NCBI RefSeq assembly: GCF_004364585.1
Contig: NZ_SOAN01000007.1
Location: 1-64,000 of the forward strand
DNA from: Nesterenkonia aurantiaca
GTDB lineage: Bacteria; Actinomycetota; Actinomycetes; Actinomycetales; Micrococcaceae
Length of the DNA stretch: 64,000 nt
Direction: 5' to 3'
Position numbers and translations under genes: made by a program. Below the pieces are notes generated by a model. It was not told the DNA's origin. It searched no databases and saw nothing but the letters and a program-made list of their open reading frames with translations. Below, piece after piece: positions 19,178-27,786 of this stretch. Position 1 is the first letter of the stretch; each line of letters opens with the position of its first letter.

Positions 19178-19942
19178 ATGACTGATGTCCCGATGCGCAC
19201 CGCCGGGGTCGATCTGGCCGCCGAGAGCAAGGGGACAGCCCTGGCCACGATCGAGTGGGGATCCGGAGGCGCCCGACTGGTCCAGCTGAGTCTCGACGTC
19301 GAGGACGCGGAGATCACCGAGGCCGCTGCAGGGATCACCAGGATCGGCATCGATTGCGCCTTCGGCTGGCCCGATGAGTTCGTCTCGTTCATCGCCGATC
19401 ATGCGAACCTCGCAGCCCAGCAGCGCCCGGATGGGCGCATGCAATGGCGCCGGACGTTGGCCTACCGGGAGACCGATCGGTGGATCCGCGAGAAGATCGG
19501 ACGCTGGCCGTTGAGCGTCTCGACCGACCGGATCGGTCTGACCGCGATGCGCTGCGCGGGTCTTCTCGGCAGACTCGCGGCCAGCGGGCTTCTCGTCGAC
19601 CGGTCCGGCCGGACCGGCGTCGTCGTAGAGGTCTACCCCGGGGCCACGCTCAGAACCTGGGAGTGGGAGGTTCGCGGATACCGGGCGGACCCGCAGGTGC
19701 GCCGGGCACTGGTGCAGCGGATGCAGCGCGACGCACCCTGGTTGGCTCTGGGCCCGCACGCGCAGCTCATGGTGGAGTCCACCGATGCCTTCGACGCCGT
19801 GGTGGCGGCCCTTGCCGCGCGCGCCGCTGCACTGGGTCGGTATGACCCTCCGCCTGCCGAACACCAGGCGCGAGCCGAGCGCGAGGGCTGGATCGTGCTG
19901 CCATCCTGTTCGCTCGCAGACCTGCGTCCCGCTCAGACATGA
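19178..19942 (+). CDS. DUF429 domain-containing protein
   Basis: 254 residues. The N-terminal GVDLAAESKGTALATIEW and IGIDCAFGWPDEFVSF are the conserved acidic motifs of DUF429, an RNase H-like-fold family of unknown function. Later segments TLAYRETDRWIREKIGRWPLSVSTDRIG and VVEVYPGATLRTW also fit. The family is probably a predicted nuclease; no reaction is known. The ATG at 19178 is chosen because it directly precedes the first beta strand. Its stop overlaps the start of the MFS pseudogene (ATGA), so they were once co-transcribed. Confidence 0.8.
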   Translation: MTDVPMRTAGVDLAAESKGTALATIEWGSGGARLVQLSLDVEDAEITEAAAGITRIGIDCAFGWPDEFVSFIADHANLAAQQRPDGRMQWRRTLAYRETDRWIREKIGRWPLSVSTDRIGLTAMRCAGLLGRLAASGLLVDRSGRTGVVVEVYPGATLRTWEWEVRGYRADPQVRRALVQRMQRDAPWLALGPHAQLMVESTDAFDAVVAALAARAAALGRYDPPPAEHQARAEREGWIVLPSCSLADLRPAQT

Positions 19943-20826
19943 AGCTGCGAGGTAACTCAGCCTTCATGCGGTTCTGGTTTGCCTCCACCGTCTCGGACTT
20001 CGGCACGTACATCACCACGGTGGCCCTCTCGGTTCTGGTCCTGGTGTCTCTGAGCGGCACCGCGTTCGATCAAGGGCTGGTCAACGCGGCACGCTGGGCG
20101 CCCTAGCTGCTGCTATGACTGTTGGCGTGCTGGGACTCCTCGACGTGGCAACCGTGATGGTGTTGATCTTTTGCTTCGGGACCCTGGCCTTGATGAGCGA
20201 CGCGACCTCCCAGTCCTTCCTGCCGCAGCTCGGCTCGCGGCCTCTGCTCACATGCGCCCAACGCCCGGCTGCAGCAGAGCGACACCGTGGCCCAGACCAC
20301 GGGAAGCGCCGTGGCAGGCGGCCTGGTCGCCCTGGTCACGGCCCCCTTCGCGCTGCTGCTCGGCGCGATCACCCACTTCATCTCCGCGACGGTCCTGCTC
20401 ACACTCAAGCATGTCGCCGCCGAGACGCCGCTCGCGCACACTCCGGAACCGCTTCGCCGGAAGGTGCGTGAAGGTCTGCGCTGGATCTACCGGCACCCTC
20501 GGTTCGAACCCTTGGCCTGGTCCAGCCACGCCTGGTTCATCGGCTCAGCGATGATGGGCGCCGTCCTGCCGGTTCTGGTCCTCAACGATCTGGGACTCGG
20601 AGCGCTCGGACTCGGCCTGGTGCTCACCGTCGCTGGCATCGGCTCGGTCATCGGCACGGTCATCGGCACGGTGCTCTCGGTCTGGATCGGCCAACGGTGG
20701 GGGACTGGCCTGACCATGGTGATCGCCCGGTTCGTCCAGCCGCCAGTCCTGGCGCTGGTCATCTCGGGATTCCGCGACGCGACGGTCGAGGAGGACCAAC
20801 TCACCGACGACGAGGCCCTTGCCTGA
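19939..20826 (+). pseudogene. Broken MFS transporter gene (frameshifts, internal deletion)
   Basis: Three pieces of one major-facilitator gene lie in different frames. 19939-20106 encodes MKLRGNSAFMRFWFASTVSD plus one helix and ends in TAG. About 20115-20250 encodes a second helix and SDATSQSFLPQL, the marker of MefA-like drug-efflux MFS proteins. About 20287-20826 encodes about five more helices and then stops early. The loop that should carry the DR-rich cytoplasmic motif after helix 2 is absent, so DNA was deleted near 20106, and the C-terminal half is truncated. About 290 codons remain where about 400 are expected. Confidence 0.8.
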
Positions 20827-20865
20827 GAGACCGACACCGCGGGCACTCGGAGCCCAGAAACACAC

Positions 20866-20898
20866 AGGTACTACCTTTTCTTGCCAAAAGTACTACCT
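20866..20898. promoter_or_regulatory. Two tandem GntR-type operator boxes upstream of gntP
   Basis: AGGTACTACCT at 20866-20876 is a perfect odd palindrome (AGGTA-C-TACCT). AAGTACTACCT at 20888-20898 differs from it at one base. They are 22 bp apart centre to centre, two helical turns, so two dimers would sit on one face. GGT-N3-ACC fits the FadR-subfamily operator pattern GT-N3-AC. Control by the gluconate repressor at 12.1 kb is inferred. Confidence 0.6.
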
Positions 20899-20909
20899 GT
20901 CTGCCACCA

Positions 20910-20925
20910 TGTGACAGGAAACACA
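20910..20925. promoter_or_regulatory. CRP/GlxR-like site upstream of gntP
   Basis: TGTGA-CAGGAA-ACACA matches the TGTGA-N6-TCACA consensus at nine of ten defined positions. It is about 97 bp before the gntP start and just downstream of the two GntR-type boxes. In corynebacteria gluconate genes are known to be under both GlxR and GntR-type control, so the arrangement makes sense; function here is inferred. Confidence 0.45.
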
Positions 20926-21021
20926 GGTGGGCGGCTCTTCGCAGTCATCACAAGGCTCCGACGCCGCCTCACAACATCCCTCGCACCTGCGAAATATTCT
21001 TACTCTGCAACGGAGATACCC

Positions 21022-22410
21022 ATGGAAGATTGGACTCAGACTCTGGGCACAGGCCCCTTGTTGTCCATCGCGGTCGGCGCCGTCGCGCTGATTCTGATAT
21101 TGATCATTCGATTCAAGGTCCACGCGTTCATCACCTTGATCGTGGTCTCGACCCTCACCGCCGTCGTCGCCGGTGTTCCGCTGTCAGCGCTTTCCGAGAC
21201 GTTGACTGACGGATTCGGCGCCACGCTGGCCAGTGTCGCGATCCTCGTCGCACTGGGCGCGATGCTGGGGCGCCTGGTGGAACACTCCGGGGGAGCCAAA
21301 GCTCTCGCGGAAGCACTGATCTCGAGGTTCGGGGAACGTCGAGCTCCCTTCGCCCTTGGCATAGCGTCTCTGATCCTGGGCTTCCCGATGTTCTTCGACG
21401 CCGGCCTGGTCATGATGCTGCCGATCGTCTTTGCCGTCGCACGTCGAGTGACAGGCAAGAGCGTGCTGCTCTTCGGATTGCCCACCGCTGCAGCGTTCTC
21501 GGTCATGCATGTCTTCCTGCCGCCGCACCCAGGGCCAGTGGCCGCGTCCGAACTCTACGAGGCCAACCTCGGCATCGTTCTGCTCGTCGGCCTGGTGATC
21601 GCCTACCCCCTCTGGTACCTCGCCGGATACCTCTGGGGCATGTTCGTTGGTCAGCGCCTGATGATTCCCGTCCCGGCGATCTTCGGTGAGGTCGACGAGG
21701 ACCAGCCGAGCAACCCGCCCCGCGTCAGGACCATCGTCTTCCTGCTTCTGCTGCCGATGACGCTCATACTCTTCAACACGGGTCTGAACAGCCTGACCTC
21801 GGTCGGAGTCTTCGATGGGGACAGCACCTGGGTTCAGGCGCTGTCGTTCCTCGGGACCACCATGATGGCGCTGCTGATCACGGTGATCGTGGCGACCATC
21901 GTGCTGGGGTACCGTCGCGGTGAATCCGGCACAGCCGTGGAGAAGCTCCTCGACTCGGCTCTGGGCCCGGTCTGCTCGGTCATCCTCATCACCGGCGCCG
22001 GTGGCATGTTCGGCGGTGTGCTGCGCGCCTCCGGCATCGGCGACGCCCTTGCGGACTCACTCAGCGATCTCGGGCTGCCCGTCATCGTCGCGGCGTACCT
22101 GATCGCCGTCGCGATCCGGCTCGCCCAGGGCTCCGCCACCGTCGCGCTGGTCACAGCCGCCGGTCTGGCAGCCCCGGCCGTGCTGGCGGGAGACTTCAAC
22201 TCCTTCCAGGTGGCCTCGATCGTGCTGGCAACCGCCGCTGGATCGGTATTCGCCGGTCACGTCAACGACTCCGGGTTCTGGCTGGTCGGACGGCTCATGG
22301 GGATGAACGTCAAGGAGACGCTGAAGACCTGGACGGTCCAGCAGGCACTGCAGTCGGTGCTGGGCTTCGTCATGGTCGTCGTCGTCTACCTCGCAGCCTC
22401 GCTCCTCTGA
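21022..22410 (+). CDS. gntP: GntP-family gluconate/idonate permease
   Basis: 462 residues and about 12-14 membrane segments. GntP-family marks are LVALGAMLGRLVEHSGGAKALAE, FGLPTAAAFSVMHVFLPPHPGPVAA, the late LAQGSATVALVTAAG and HVNDSGFWLVGR. It imports gluconate (or idonate) by proton symport. The ATG at 21022 follows GGAG; an open reading frame from 20881 covers the operator region and is rejected as start. It is the first gene of gntP-idnO-idnD, with gaps of 13 bp and 3 bp. Imported gluconate would be phosphorylated by the gluconokinase at 11.4 kb. Confidence 0.93.
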   Translation: MEDWTQTLGTGPLLSIAVGAVALILILIIRFKVHAFITLIVVSTLTAVVAGVPLSALSETLTDGFGATLASVAILVALGAMLGRLVEHSGGAKALAEALISRFGERRAPFALGIASLILGFPMFFDAGLVMMLPIVFAVARRVTGKSVLLFGLPTAAAFSVMHVFLPPHPGPVAASELYEANLGIVLLVGLVIAYPLWYLAGYLWGMFVGQRLMIPVPAIFGEVDEDQPSNPPRVRTIVFLLLLPMTLILFNTGLNSLTSVGVFDGDSTWVQALSFLGTTMMALLITVIVATIVLGYRRGESGTAVEKLLDSALGPVCSVILITGAGGMFGGVLRASGIGDALADSLSDLGLPVIVAAYLIAVAIRLAQGSATVALVTAAGLAAPAVLAGDFNSFQVASIVLATAAGSVFAGHVNDSGFWLVGRLMGMNVKETLKTWTVQQALQSVLGFVMVVVVYLAASLL

Positions 22411-22423
22411 AAGGAACTACGCA

Positions 22424-23218
22424 GTGACACACAGAAGCACCGAGAGCGCAGCGCAGGGGCTCTTCGACATCACCGGTCAGAGCGCGCTCGTCACAGGCTC
22501 CTCACGAGGACTTGGCCGACAGCTGGCCTTGGCCCTGGCGGGAGCAGGCGCGGAGGTCACGCTCCACGGTCGCGACGCCACGGCACTGGAAGATGCTCGT
22601 GCGGAGGTGGAGTCCGTCTCCGGCCGGCCGGCTCACAGCGTCAGCTTCGATGTGACGGATTCGGATCAGGTTCGTGCCTCCTTGGACCGGCTCGTCGAGG
22701 AACGCGGCACCCCGGACATTCTGGTGAACAACGCAGGGCTGCAGCGCAGGGGGCCCTTCCAGGAGTTCGCCACACAAGACTGGGATGACATCGTCTCGTC
22801 CAACCTCAGCAGCGTCTTCTATGTGTCGCGGGCGCTGGTCCCTGGAATGATTCAGCGCGGTTCCGGAAAGATCATCAACATCGGTTCCGTCCAATCCATG
22901 TTGGCCCGGGAGACGATTGCGCCGTATTCGGCCACAAAAGGTGCCGTAGCCCAGCTGACCAAGGGTATGGCCGCCGACATGGCTCGCCACGGAATCCAGG
23001 TCAACACCATTTCCCCGGGCTACTTCGCCACCGACATGAATCGGGCTCTGGTGGCAGATGAGGACTTCAACACCTGGGTGTGTCAACGCACACCGGCCGG
23101 ACGCTGGGGTTCCTTGGATGAGCTCGCCGGTGCCCTCCTGTTCTTCAGCTCCCCGGCTTCCAGCTTCGTCTCCGGACAGAACCTGTTCGTCGACGGTGGC
23201 ATGACTTCGGTGGTGTGA
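22424..23218 (+). CDS. idnO: Gluconate 5-dehydrogenase (SDR family)
   Basis: Reduces 5-keto-D-gluconate to D-gluconate with NAD(P)H, the second step of idonate catabolism. 264 residues, classical short-chain dehydrogenase: TGSSRGLG at 24-31, NNAG at 102-105, and catalytic Ser155, Tyr168 and Lys172 in IGSVQSML and PYSATKGA. The C-terminal segment FVSGQNLFVDGGMTSV is family-typical. Specific assignment to IdnO rests on sequence resemblance plus its place between gntP and an idonate-dehydrogenase-like gene; another sugar-acid SDR is possible. Start GTG at 22424 with AAAGGA upstream. Confidence 0.85.
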   Translation: MTHRSTESAAQGLFDITGQSALVTGSSRGLGRQLALALAGAGAEVTLHGRDATALEDARAEVESVSGRPAHSVSFDVTDSDQVRASLDRLVEERGTPDILVNNAGLQRRGPFQEFATQDWDDIVSSNLSSVFYVSRALVPGMIQRGSGKIINIGSVQSMLARETIAPYSATKGAVAQLTKGMAADMARHGIQVNTISPGYFATDMNRALVADEDFNTWVCQRTPAGRWGSLDELAGALLFFSSPASSFVSGQNLFVDGGMTSVV

Positions 23219-23221
23219 CGC

Positions 23222-24301
23222 ATGACGACATTGAATGACTACCCCGGCATCGCGCACAGTTCGAATCACGCACTGGTGATCCAAGGTCCGAGGAGCTGCC
23301 GCTGGGAGACGGTCCCGATGCCTGAGCTTCACGAGCAGCAGGTACTGATCCGCGTCGACTACGTCGGGATCTGTGGCTCTGACCTGCATTACTACCGCGA
23401 TGGAGCCAACGGGGACTTCCGAATCCGCGAGCCCCTGATCCCGGGACACGAGATGTCGGGGGCAGTCGCCTTCGACCCCTCGGGCGGACTCGCCGTGGGT
23501 ACGCCCGTGACGGTCCACCCGGCGCGGTGGGGCAGACCGACGGAGGGCTTGGAGAAGGCCCCTCACCTGCGGCCCGGTGGATCCTACCTCGGCAGCGCCT
23601 CCACCTGGCCGCATACTCAGGGAGCCTTGGCTGAGTTCATCGCCGTGGACCGCGCCATGGTTCGTGCCCTTCCCACTGAGCTCCCCATCCGTCGCGCGGT
23701 GCTCGCGGAGCCACTCGCCGTGGCGCTTCACGCCATCGAGCAGGCCCGCTCGGTGGGCGCCGTGGTGGAATCTGCGCGGATCCTCGTCTCTGGAGTCGGC
23801 CCGATCGGTCTGCTGACCGTTGCGGCGCTTCATGCCGCGGGCGCTGCGCACATCACCGTGACAGATGTGGTGCCAGAGGCGTTGGAACGTGCGGCGGAGC
23901 AAGGCGCAGCCGTCTGCCTCGATGTGTCCAAGCGCAGCGTTCCTGAGAACAGCTTCGACGTGGTCTTCGAGTGCTCTGGTGTGGAGGCCGCCATCGACGC
24001 CTCGGTCTCCCGGGCTCTGCGGCCCGGGGGCGTCCACGTCCAAGTAGGCATGGTCTCGCCGGACTCACGGCCCGTGGGACTCTCCCGCGTCATCTCGGGC
24101 GAGATACGACTCGTCGGTGCGTTCCGCTTCATCGATGAGATTGATGCAGCGATCCGGCTCCTGGAGTCACGTCCAGAGATCGAGAAGGTCATCACCCATG
24201 AGCTGGATCCAGAGGACCCCGCGACCTTGTTCGACACGGCCTCGAATCCACGTCTCTCGGGGAAGGTGATCGTCGCGCTGCCAACTGCCGCGGCATCCTG
24301 A
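23222..24301 (+). CDS. idnD: Zinc-type alcohol dehydrogenase, probable L-idonate 5-dehydrogenase
   Basis: Oxidises L-idonate to 5-ketogluconate. 359 residues, medium-chain dehydrogenase: catalytic-zinc ligands Cys51 (GICGSDLHYY), His76 and Glu77 (PGHEMSG), and a Rossmann motif GVGPIGLLTV near 191. The lobe that in E. coli IdnD carries four structural-zinc cysteines has none here (the stretch from PARWGRPTEGLE to SYLGSAS), so only one zinc is expected. Some actinobacterial IdnD-like proteins share that loss. A hairpin at 24341-24378 follows. Function is supported by gene neighbours rather than by unique residues. Confidence 0.8.
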   Translation: MTTLNDYPGIAHSSNHALVIQGPRSCRWETVPMPELHEQQVLIRVDYVGICGSDLHYYRDGANGDFRIREPLIPGHEMSGAVAFDPSGGLAVGTPVTVHPARWGRPTEGLEKAPHLRPGGSYLGSASTWPHTQGALAEFIAVDRAMVRALPTELPIRRAVLAEPLAVALHAIEQARSVGAVVESARILVSGVGPIGLLTVAALHAAGAAHITVTDVVPEALERAAEQGAAVCLDVSKRSVPENSFDVVFECSGVEAAIDASVSRALRPGGVHVQVGMVSPDSRPVGLSRVISGEIRLVGAFRFIDEIDAAIRLLESRPEIEKVITHELDPEDPATLFDTASNPRLSGKVIVALPTAAAS

Positions 24302-24653
24302 ACGCGAGCCTCGAGAGCGAATGGGGTACCAGGAAGAGGCCATGACTCGGGCCGCGCGCGACGTCGGTCCGAGTCATGGTCTGCCTCTGGAGGCCCATGA
24401 CGGTGCACCGGGTCTGGAAAGAGCCACCGTCGTGTCTGCTGGAGGCCGACGGCCGACGCTGATGCCTGGGTGCGAAGAGACGGGTATTGATGCAGGCGGC
24501 AGCGGCGTCTGGTCGTGACGCCTCCTCGGTTCACGGCGCGCTCCCAGGTGTGCGCCGTCATCCTGGATGGCGCCGCCAGGGGAGTGTCACCCCGTCGGCC
24601 ACGAGGCCGCCATGACTCCTCAGCAGCCAGGACTCCGAGGGGCGATCTCCCGC
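24302..24653. other. Convergent intergenic region with hairpin
   Basis: 352 bp between the ends of idnD and the M3 peptidase gene. It holds a 10-bp stem CATGACTCGG (24341-24350) / CCGAGTCATG (24369-24378), extended inward by GCCG/CGGT, probably the idnD terminator. Short open frames here have no ribosome binding site or motif. No gene is called. Confidence 0.55.
24341..24378 (+). terminator. Probable terminator of the gntP-idnO-idnD operon
   Basis: A perfect 10-bp stem with inner extension, starting 40 bp after the idnD stop. There is no T-run. It is close to symmetric, so it may also act on the opposite strand. Confidence 0.5.
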
Positions 24654-26876
24654 CTAGAGCCCCAGCTGGCGCAGCAGGGGTTCCATGTGCGGCTCCCGGC
24701 CGAAGCTGATCCGGTAGGACTCCAGGGGATCCCGGGTGTTCCCGCGGGCCAGCAGCTCGCGGCGCACCTGGGAGCCCGCCGCGGCCAGGGCACGGTCCTG
24801 CTGCTCGGAGTCATCGAGTGCACCCAGCTGCTCCCGGTACCACTGCGAGGCGTCGGCGGCGAGCACCTGGGCCCACAGGTAGGAGTAGTACCCGGCGGCG
24901 TACCCGGATCCGGCGAAGATGTGCTTGAAGAAGCCGGTTCCATACCGCGGCGGCACCAACGGGTGATCCAGGCCCCAGGCGGTGAGCGCGGCGGCGGAGA
25001 ACGCGTCGGGATCCTCCGCGGCGGCCTCGGCCTCCTCGACGGAGAGGGTGTGCCAGGCCAGGTCCAGGACGACGGCGGCGATGTGTTCGAAGGTGCTGAA
25101 TCCCTTGCCCCAGAGGTCCTCCGCCGCCGGCGCCTGCCCTGCTTCGGCGAGGCCACCGGTGAACAGCTCCTGGAAGATCTCGTTGACCTGGGACGGGAAC
25201 TCGACGTTGTCCCGAGGCACCGCAGTGCCGGAGAGCTCCTCGAACTCGGCCTCGGCCAGCAGGCCATGCAGGGCATGACCGAACTCGTGGAAGAGCGTGC
25301 GCATCGCCGAGGGCGTCAACGCCGGCTCTTCTCCGGGGGCCGGGGCGGTGATGTTCAACGCGTTGATCACCACCGGTGAGGATCCGGTCAACGTGGAGGC
25401 CACCGAGAAGGAGTTCATCCACGCCCCGCCGGACTTGCTCGGCCGGGCGAAGAGGTCGAGCAGGAACAGGCCGATGCCCGCACCGGGCCGCTGTTCTGCG
25501 GAGGCCTCGAAGACCTCGAAGCTGCGAGCTCCGGGAGCGAAACCGGGCAGGTCATCACGTTCGACCACCGTGATCCCGTAGAGCCGGGACGCCGCGGCGA
25601 AGACCTGCCTCAGGGCCTCCTCAAGGGGCACGTCCTGCCCCTTGGCCGCTGCTGCCGACTGGTCCGCTCCTGCCGACTGGTCCGCTCCTGCCGACTGCTC
25701 CGCTCCTGCCGACTGCTCCGAGCCGGAGGCCGCATCAGAGGACCGCTGCTTCGCCACGGTCGCGAAGCCGAAGCTGATGTCCCAGGGGTCGAGCTCTGCG
25801 GTGCTGCTCGAGTGCGCGGGGTCCGACGCGCTTCCCGCGAGGACCCCGGTCTCGCGCAGGGTCTGGATCTCGGCCTCGAGCCGGGCCGAGGCGCCGTCGG
25901 CGATGGTGCGCAGCATCGTCTCGATGCTGGTGCGGTCCTCGGCTGTGCGCGAAGGCAGCACGCTGTCCAGGTGATGCTCGAAGCCCAGCATCCGTGCGCG
26001 CCGGGCGCGCAGCAGAGCGATCTGCGCTCCGATGGCACTGGTGGTCCTGCCCTCGTCATCGGTCAGGGTGCCGCGCGCCGTGGAGGCCTGGTGCAGCCGA
26101 CGCCGGGAGTCGCGAAGGGTCATCCGCTCCAGCGGGCCCTGCTGGACGGGCAGATTCAGGGGCAGCAGCGCTCCGCTGACGTGACCGGCTTCCCGGGCCG
26201 CCGCCTCCGCAGCGGCCAGCTCCTGCTCGCCGAGTCCGGCCAGCTCCGAGAGTTCGGTGAAGTGGACCGCGTGGGCGGCCGCCTCCTGCCGCTGAAGCTG
26301 CTCATAGGCGGTCTCGGCGGCGGTGAGCTCGAGGTTGATCGCGCGCAGCTGCTGCTGGGTGGCCTCCACGAGTCCTGCCCCGGCGGCGCGGGCTGCGTCC
26401 AGCGTCTTCTGCAGCATCCGCAGCTGCTCCGGGGTGGCGCTGGCCTGACCCTGCGCCAGCGCGGTCTCCAACGCAGCGAGCCGGCGGAAGAGCCCTGGGT
26501 GCAGGGTGAGCCAATCCCGGTGCCCGGCCAGTTCTTGGGCCAGCTCCTGCTGGACCTGCTGCCGCTCGGGAGTGGCGTGCACCGAGGACATGCAGGAGAA
26601 CGCCCGCTCCACCCGGGAGAGCAGTCGGTGGGAGAGTCCCAGCGGGTGCAGCACGGTGGCGACGCTCGCGGGGGAGTCATCGGCGGCGATCGCCTCTACC
26701 GCTTCGCGCTGCGCGGTGATCCCGGCGTGCAGCGCGGGGAGCCAGTGCTGATCTTCGATGCGGGAGAGGTCAACCAGCCCATAGTCCAGGGTGCCGTCTG
26801 CGAGCAGGGGATTCCAGGTGGGCGGCTGGTGCGTCGTCGGGCGCGCTGTGGCGCCTGGGCGCTCGGTGTGCTCCAT
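24654..26876 (-). CDS. dcp: M3-family metallopeptidase (peptidyl-dipeptidase Dcp type)
   Basis: Zinc oligopeptidase of the cytoplasm. From the ATG at 26876 it has 740 residues. The catalytic HEFGH motif is at about 530-534 in TLFHEFGHALHGLLA, and the third ligand and partner residues are in NEIFQELF. YGTGFFKHIFAGSGYAAGYYSYLWAQVLAAD near the C-terminus is typical of Dcp/OpdA. A low-complexity insertion of pentapeptide repeats (xQSAG, four copies) sits just before the catalytic half. Longer upstream open sequence to 27053 overlaps the yebC promoter region and is rejected. It is divergent from yebC. Confidence 0.9.
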   Translation of the reverse strand: MEHTERPGATARPTTHQPPTWNPLLADGTLDYGLVDLSRIEDQHWLPALHAGITAQREAVEAIAADDSPASVATVLHPLGLSHRLLSRVERAFSCMSSVHATPERQQVQQELAQELAGHRDWLTLHPGLFRRLAALETALAQGQASATPEQLRMLQKTLDAARAAGAGLVEATQQQLRAINLELTAAETAYEQLQRQEAAAHAVHFTELSELAGLGEQELAAAEAAAREAGHVSGALLPLNLPVQQGPLERMTLRDSRRRLHQASTARGTLTDDEGRTTSAIGAQIALLRARRARMLGFEHHLDSVLPSRTAEDRTSIETMLRTIADGASARLEAEIQTLRETGVLAGSASDPAHSSSTAELDPWDISFGFATVAKQRSSDAASGSEQSAGAEQSAGADQSAGADQSAAAAKGQDVPLEEALRQVFAAASRLYGITVVERDDLPGFAPGARSFEVFEASAEQRPGAGIGLFLLDLFARPSKSGGAWMNSFSVASTLTGSSPVVINALNITAPAPGEEPALTPSAMRTLFHEFGHALHGLLAEAEFEELSGTAVPRDNVEFPSQVNEIFQELFTGGLAEAGQAPAAEDLWGKGFSTFEHIAAVVLDLAWHTLSVEEAEAAAEDPDAFSAAALTAWGLDHPLVPPRYGTGFFKHIFAGSGYAAGYYSYLWAQVLAADASQWYREQLGALDDSEQQDRALAAAGSQVRRELLARGNTRDPLESYRISFGREPHMEPLLRQLGL
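25648..25722. repeat. 15-bp tandem repeat inside the M3 peptidase gene
   Basis: About four to five copies of a 15-bp unit (consensus TCCGCTCCTGCCGAC on the plus strand) encode xQSAG pentapeptides. The unit is a multiple of three, so slippage would change the length of a linker without a frameshift. Confidence 0.8.
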
Positions 26877-26923
26877 GAGACTCAAGGTCCTCTCCGATAG
26901 GCTGGTGGCAACACTATAGGACC

Positions 26924-26938
26924 GTTGCTTGATGCAAC
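26924..26938. promoter_or_regulatory. Small palindrome between the M3 peptidase gene and yebC
   Basis: GTTGC-TTGAT-GCAAC is a perfect 5-bp-arm inverted repeat in the divergent promoter region. A candidate -10 TATAGT for the peptidase gene lies close by on the minus strand (around 26913-26918). It could be an operator, but short palindromes arise by chance. Confidence 0.3.
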
Positions 26939-26979
26939 TGTTGATTGTGATCATCCGGACGTCATTCACGAGGAGAACC

Positions 26980-27738
26980 ATGGCCGGCCATTCCAAATGG
27001 GCCAACACCAAGCACCGCAAGGCTGCTGTGGATGCCAAGCGCGCCAAGCTCAACGGGCGCTACATCAAACAGATCGAGGTGGCCGCGCGCAACGGGGGCC
27101 CCGACCTCGCCGGCAACCCCGGGCTTGAGCTCGCCGTCTCCAAGGCGAAGAAGAACTCCGTGCCCAACGACAACATCGACCGCGCGATCAAGCGAGGCGC
27201 CGGACTCTCGGGCGACAGCGTGGAGTATGAGGAGATCACCTATGAGGTGCGCGGCCCGCAGGGCTCGGCGCTTCTGGTGGAGTGCCTCACCGATAACCGC
27301 AACCGCGCCGCCTCGGAGGTCCGCATCGCGGTGACCCGATCCGGCGGCACCGTCGCGGACCCCGGCTCGGTGGCCTATATGTTCCAGCGCAAGGCCGTGG
27401 TGCAGCTGCCCAAGGCCGAGCTGAGTGAGGACGATGTGCTGGCCGCCGTGCTGGAGGCCGGGGTCGAGGACCTCATCGAACACGATGCCAGCTTCGAGAT
27501 CCGCGCCGAGCCGCAGGACCTGCACGCGGTGCTCAAGGGTCTGGAGGAAGCCGGCCTGAGCTGGGACAGCGACGAGGTGGAGTTCGTCTCCGATGTCACC
27601 GTGGACCTCGACGTGGACGCCGCCAAGAAGTTCTTCAAGCTGCACGACGCCCTGGAGGACCTCGACGACGTGCAGAACGTGCACACCAACGCCGACCTCA
27701 GCGCCGAGACGCTGGCAGCCCTCGAGGCCGAGGACTGA
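26980..27738 (+). CDS. yebC: YebC/PmpR-family protein (TACO1 family)
   Basis: 252 residues beginning [21 protein letters not shown], the family signature. It continues with [51 protein letters not shown] and a C-terminal [13 protein letters not shown]. The family is annotated as transcriptional regulator, and recent work connects members to relief of ribosome stalling at proline stretches; either role is inferred. The ATG at 26980 has AGGAG directly upstream. It lies upstream of ruvCAB, its usual actinobacterial location. Confidence 0.95.
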   Translation: MAGHSKWANTKHRKAAVDAKRAKLNGRYIKQIEVAARNGGPDLAGNPGLELAVSKAKKNSVPNDNIDRAIKRGAGLSGDSVEYEEITYEVRGPQGSALLVECLTDNRNRAASEVRIAVTRSGGTVADPGSVAYMFQRKAVVQLPKAELSEDDVLAAVLEAGVEDLIEHDASFEIRAEPQDLHAVLKGLEEAGLSWDSDEVEFVSDVTVDLDVDAAKKFFKLHDALEDLDDVQNVHTNADLSAETLAALEAED

Positions 27739-27786
27739 GGCAGGCGCAGCCCCGATGCCGCAGCACACGATGAGCTCGGTGCCGCA

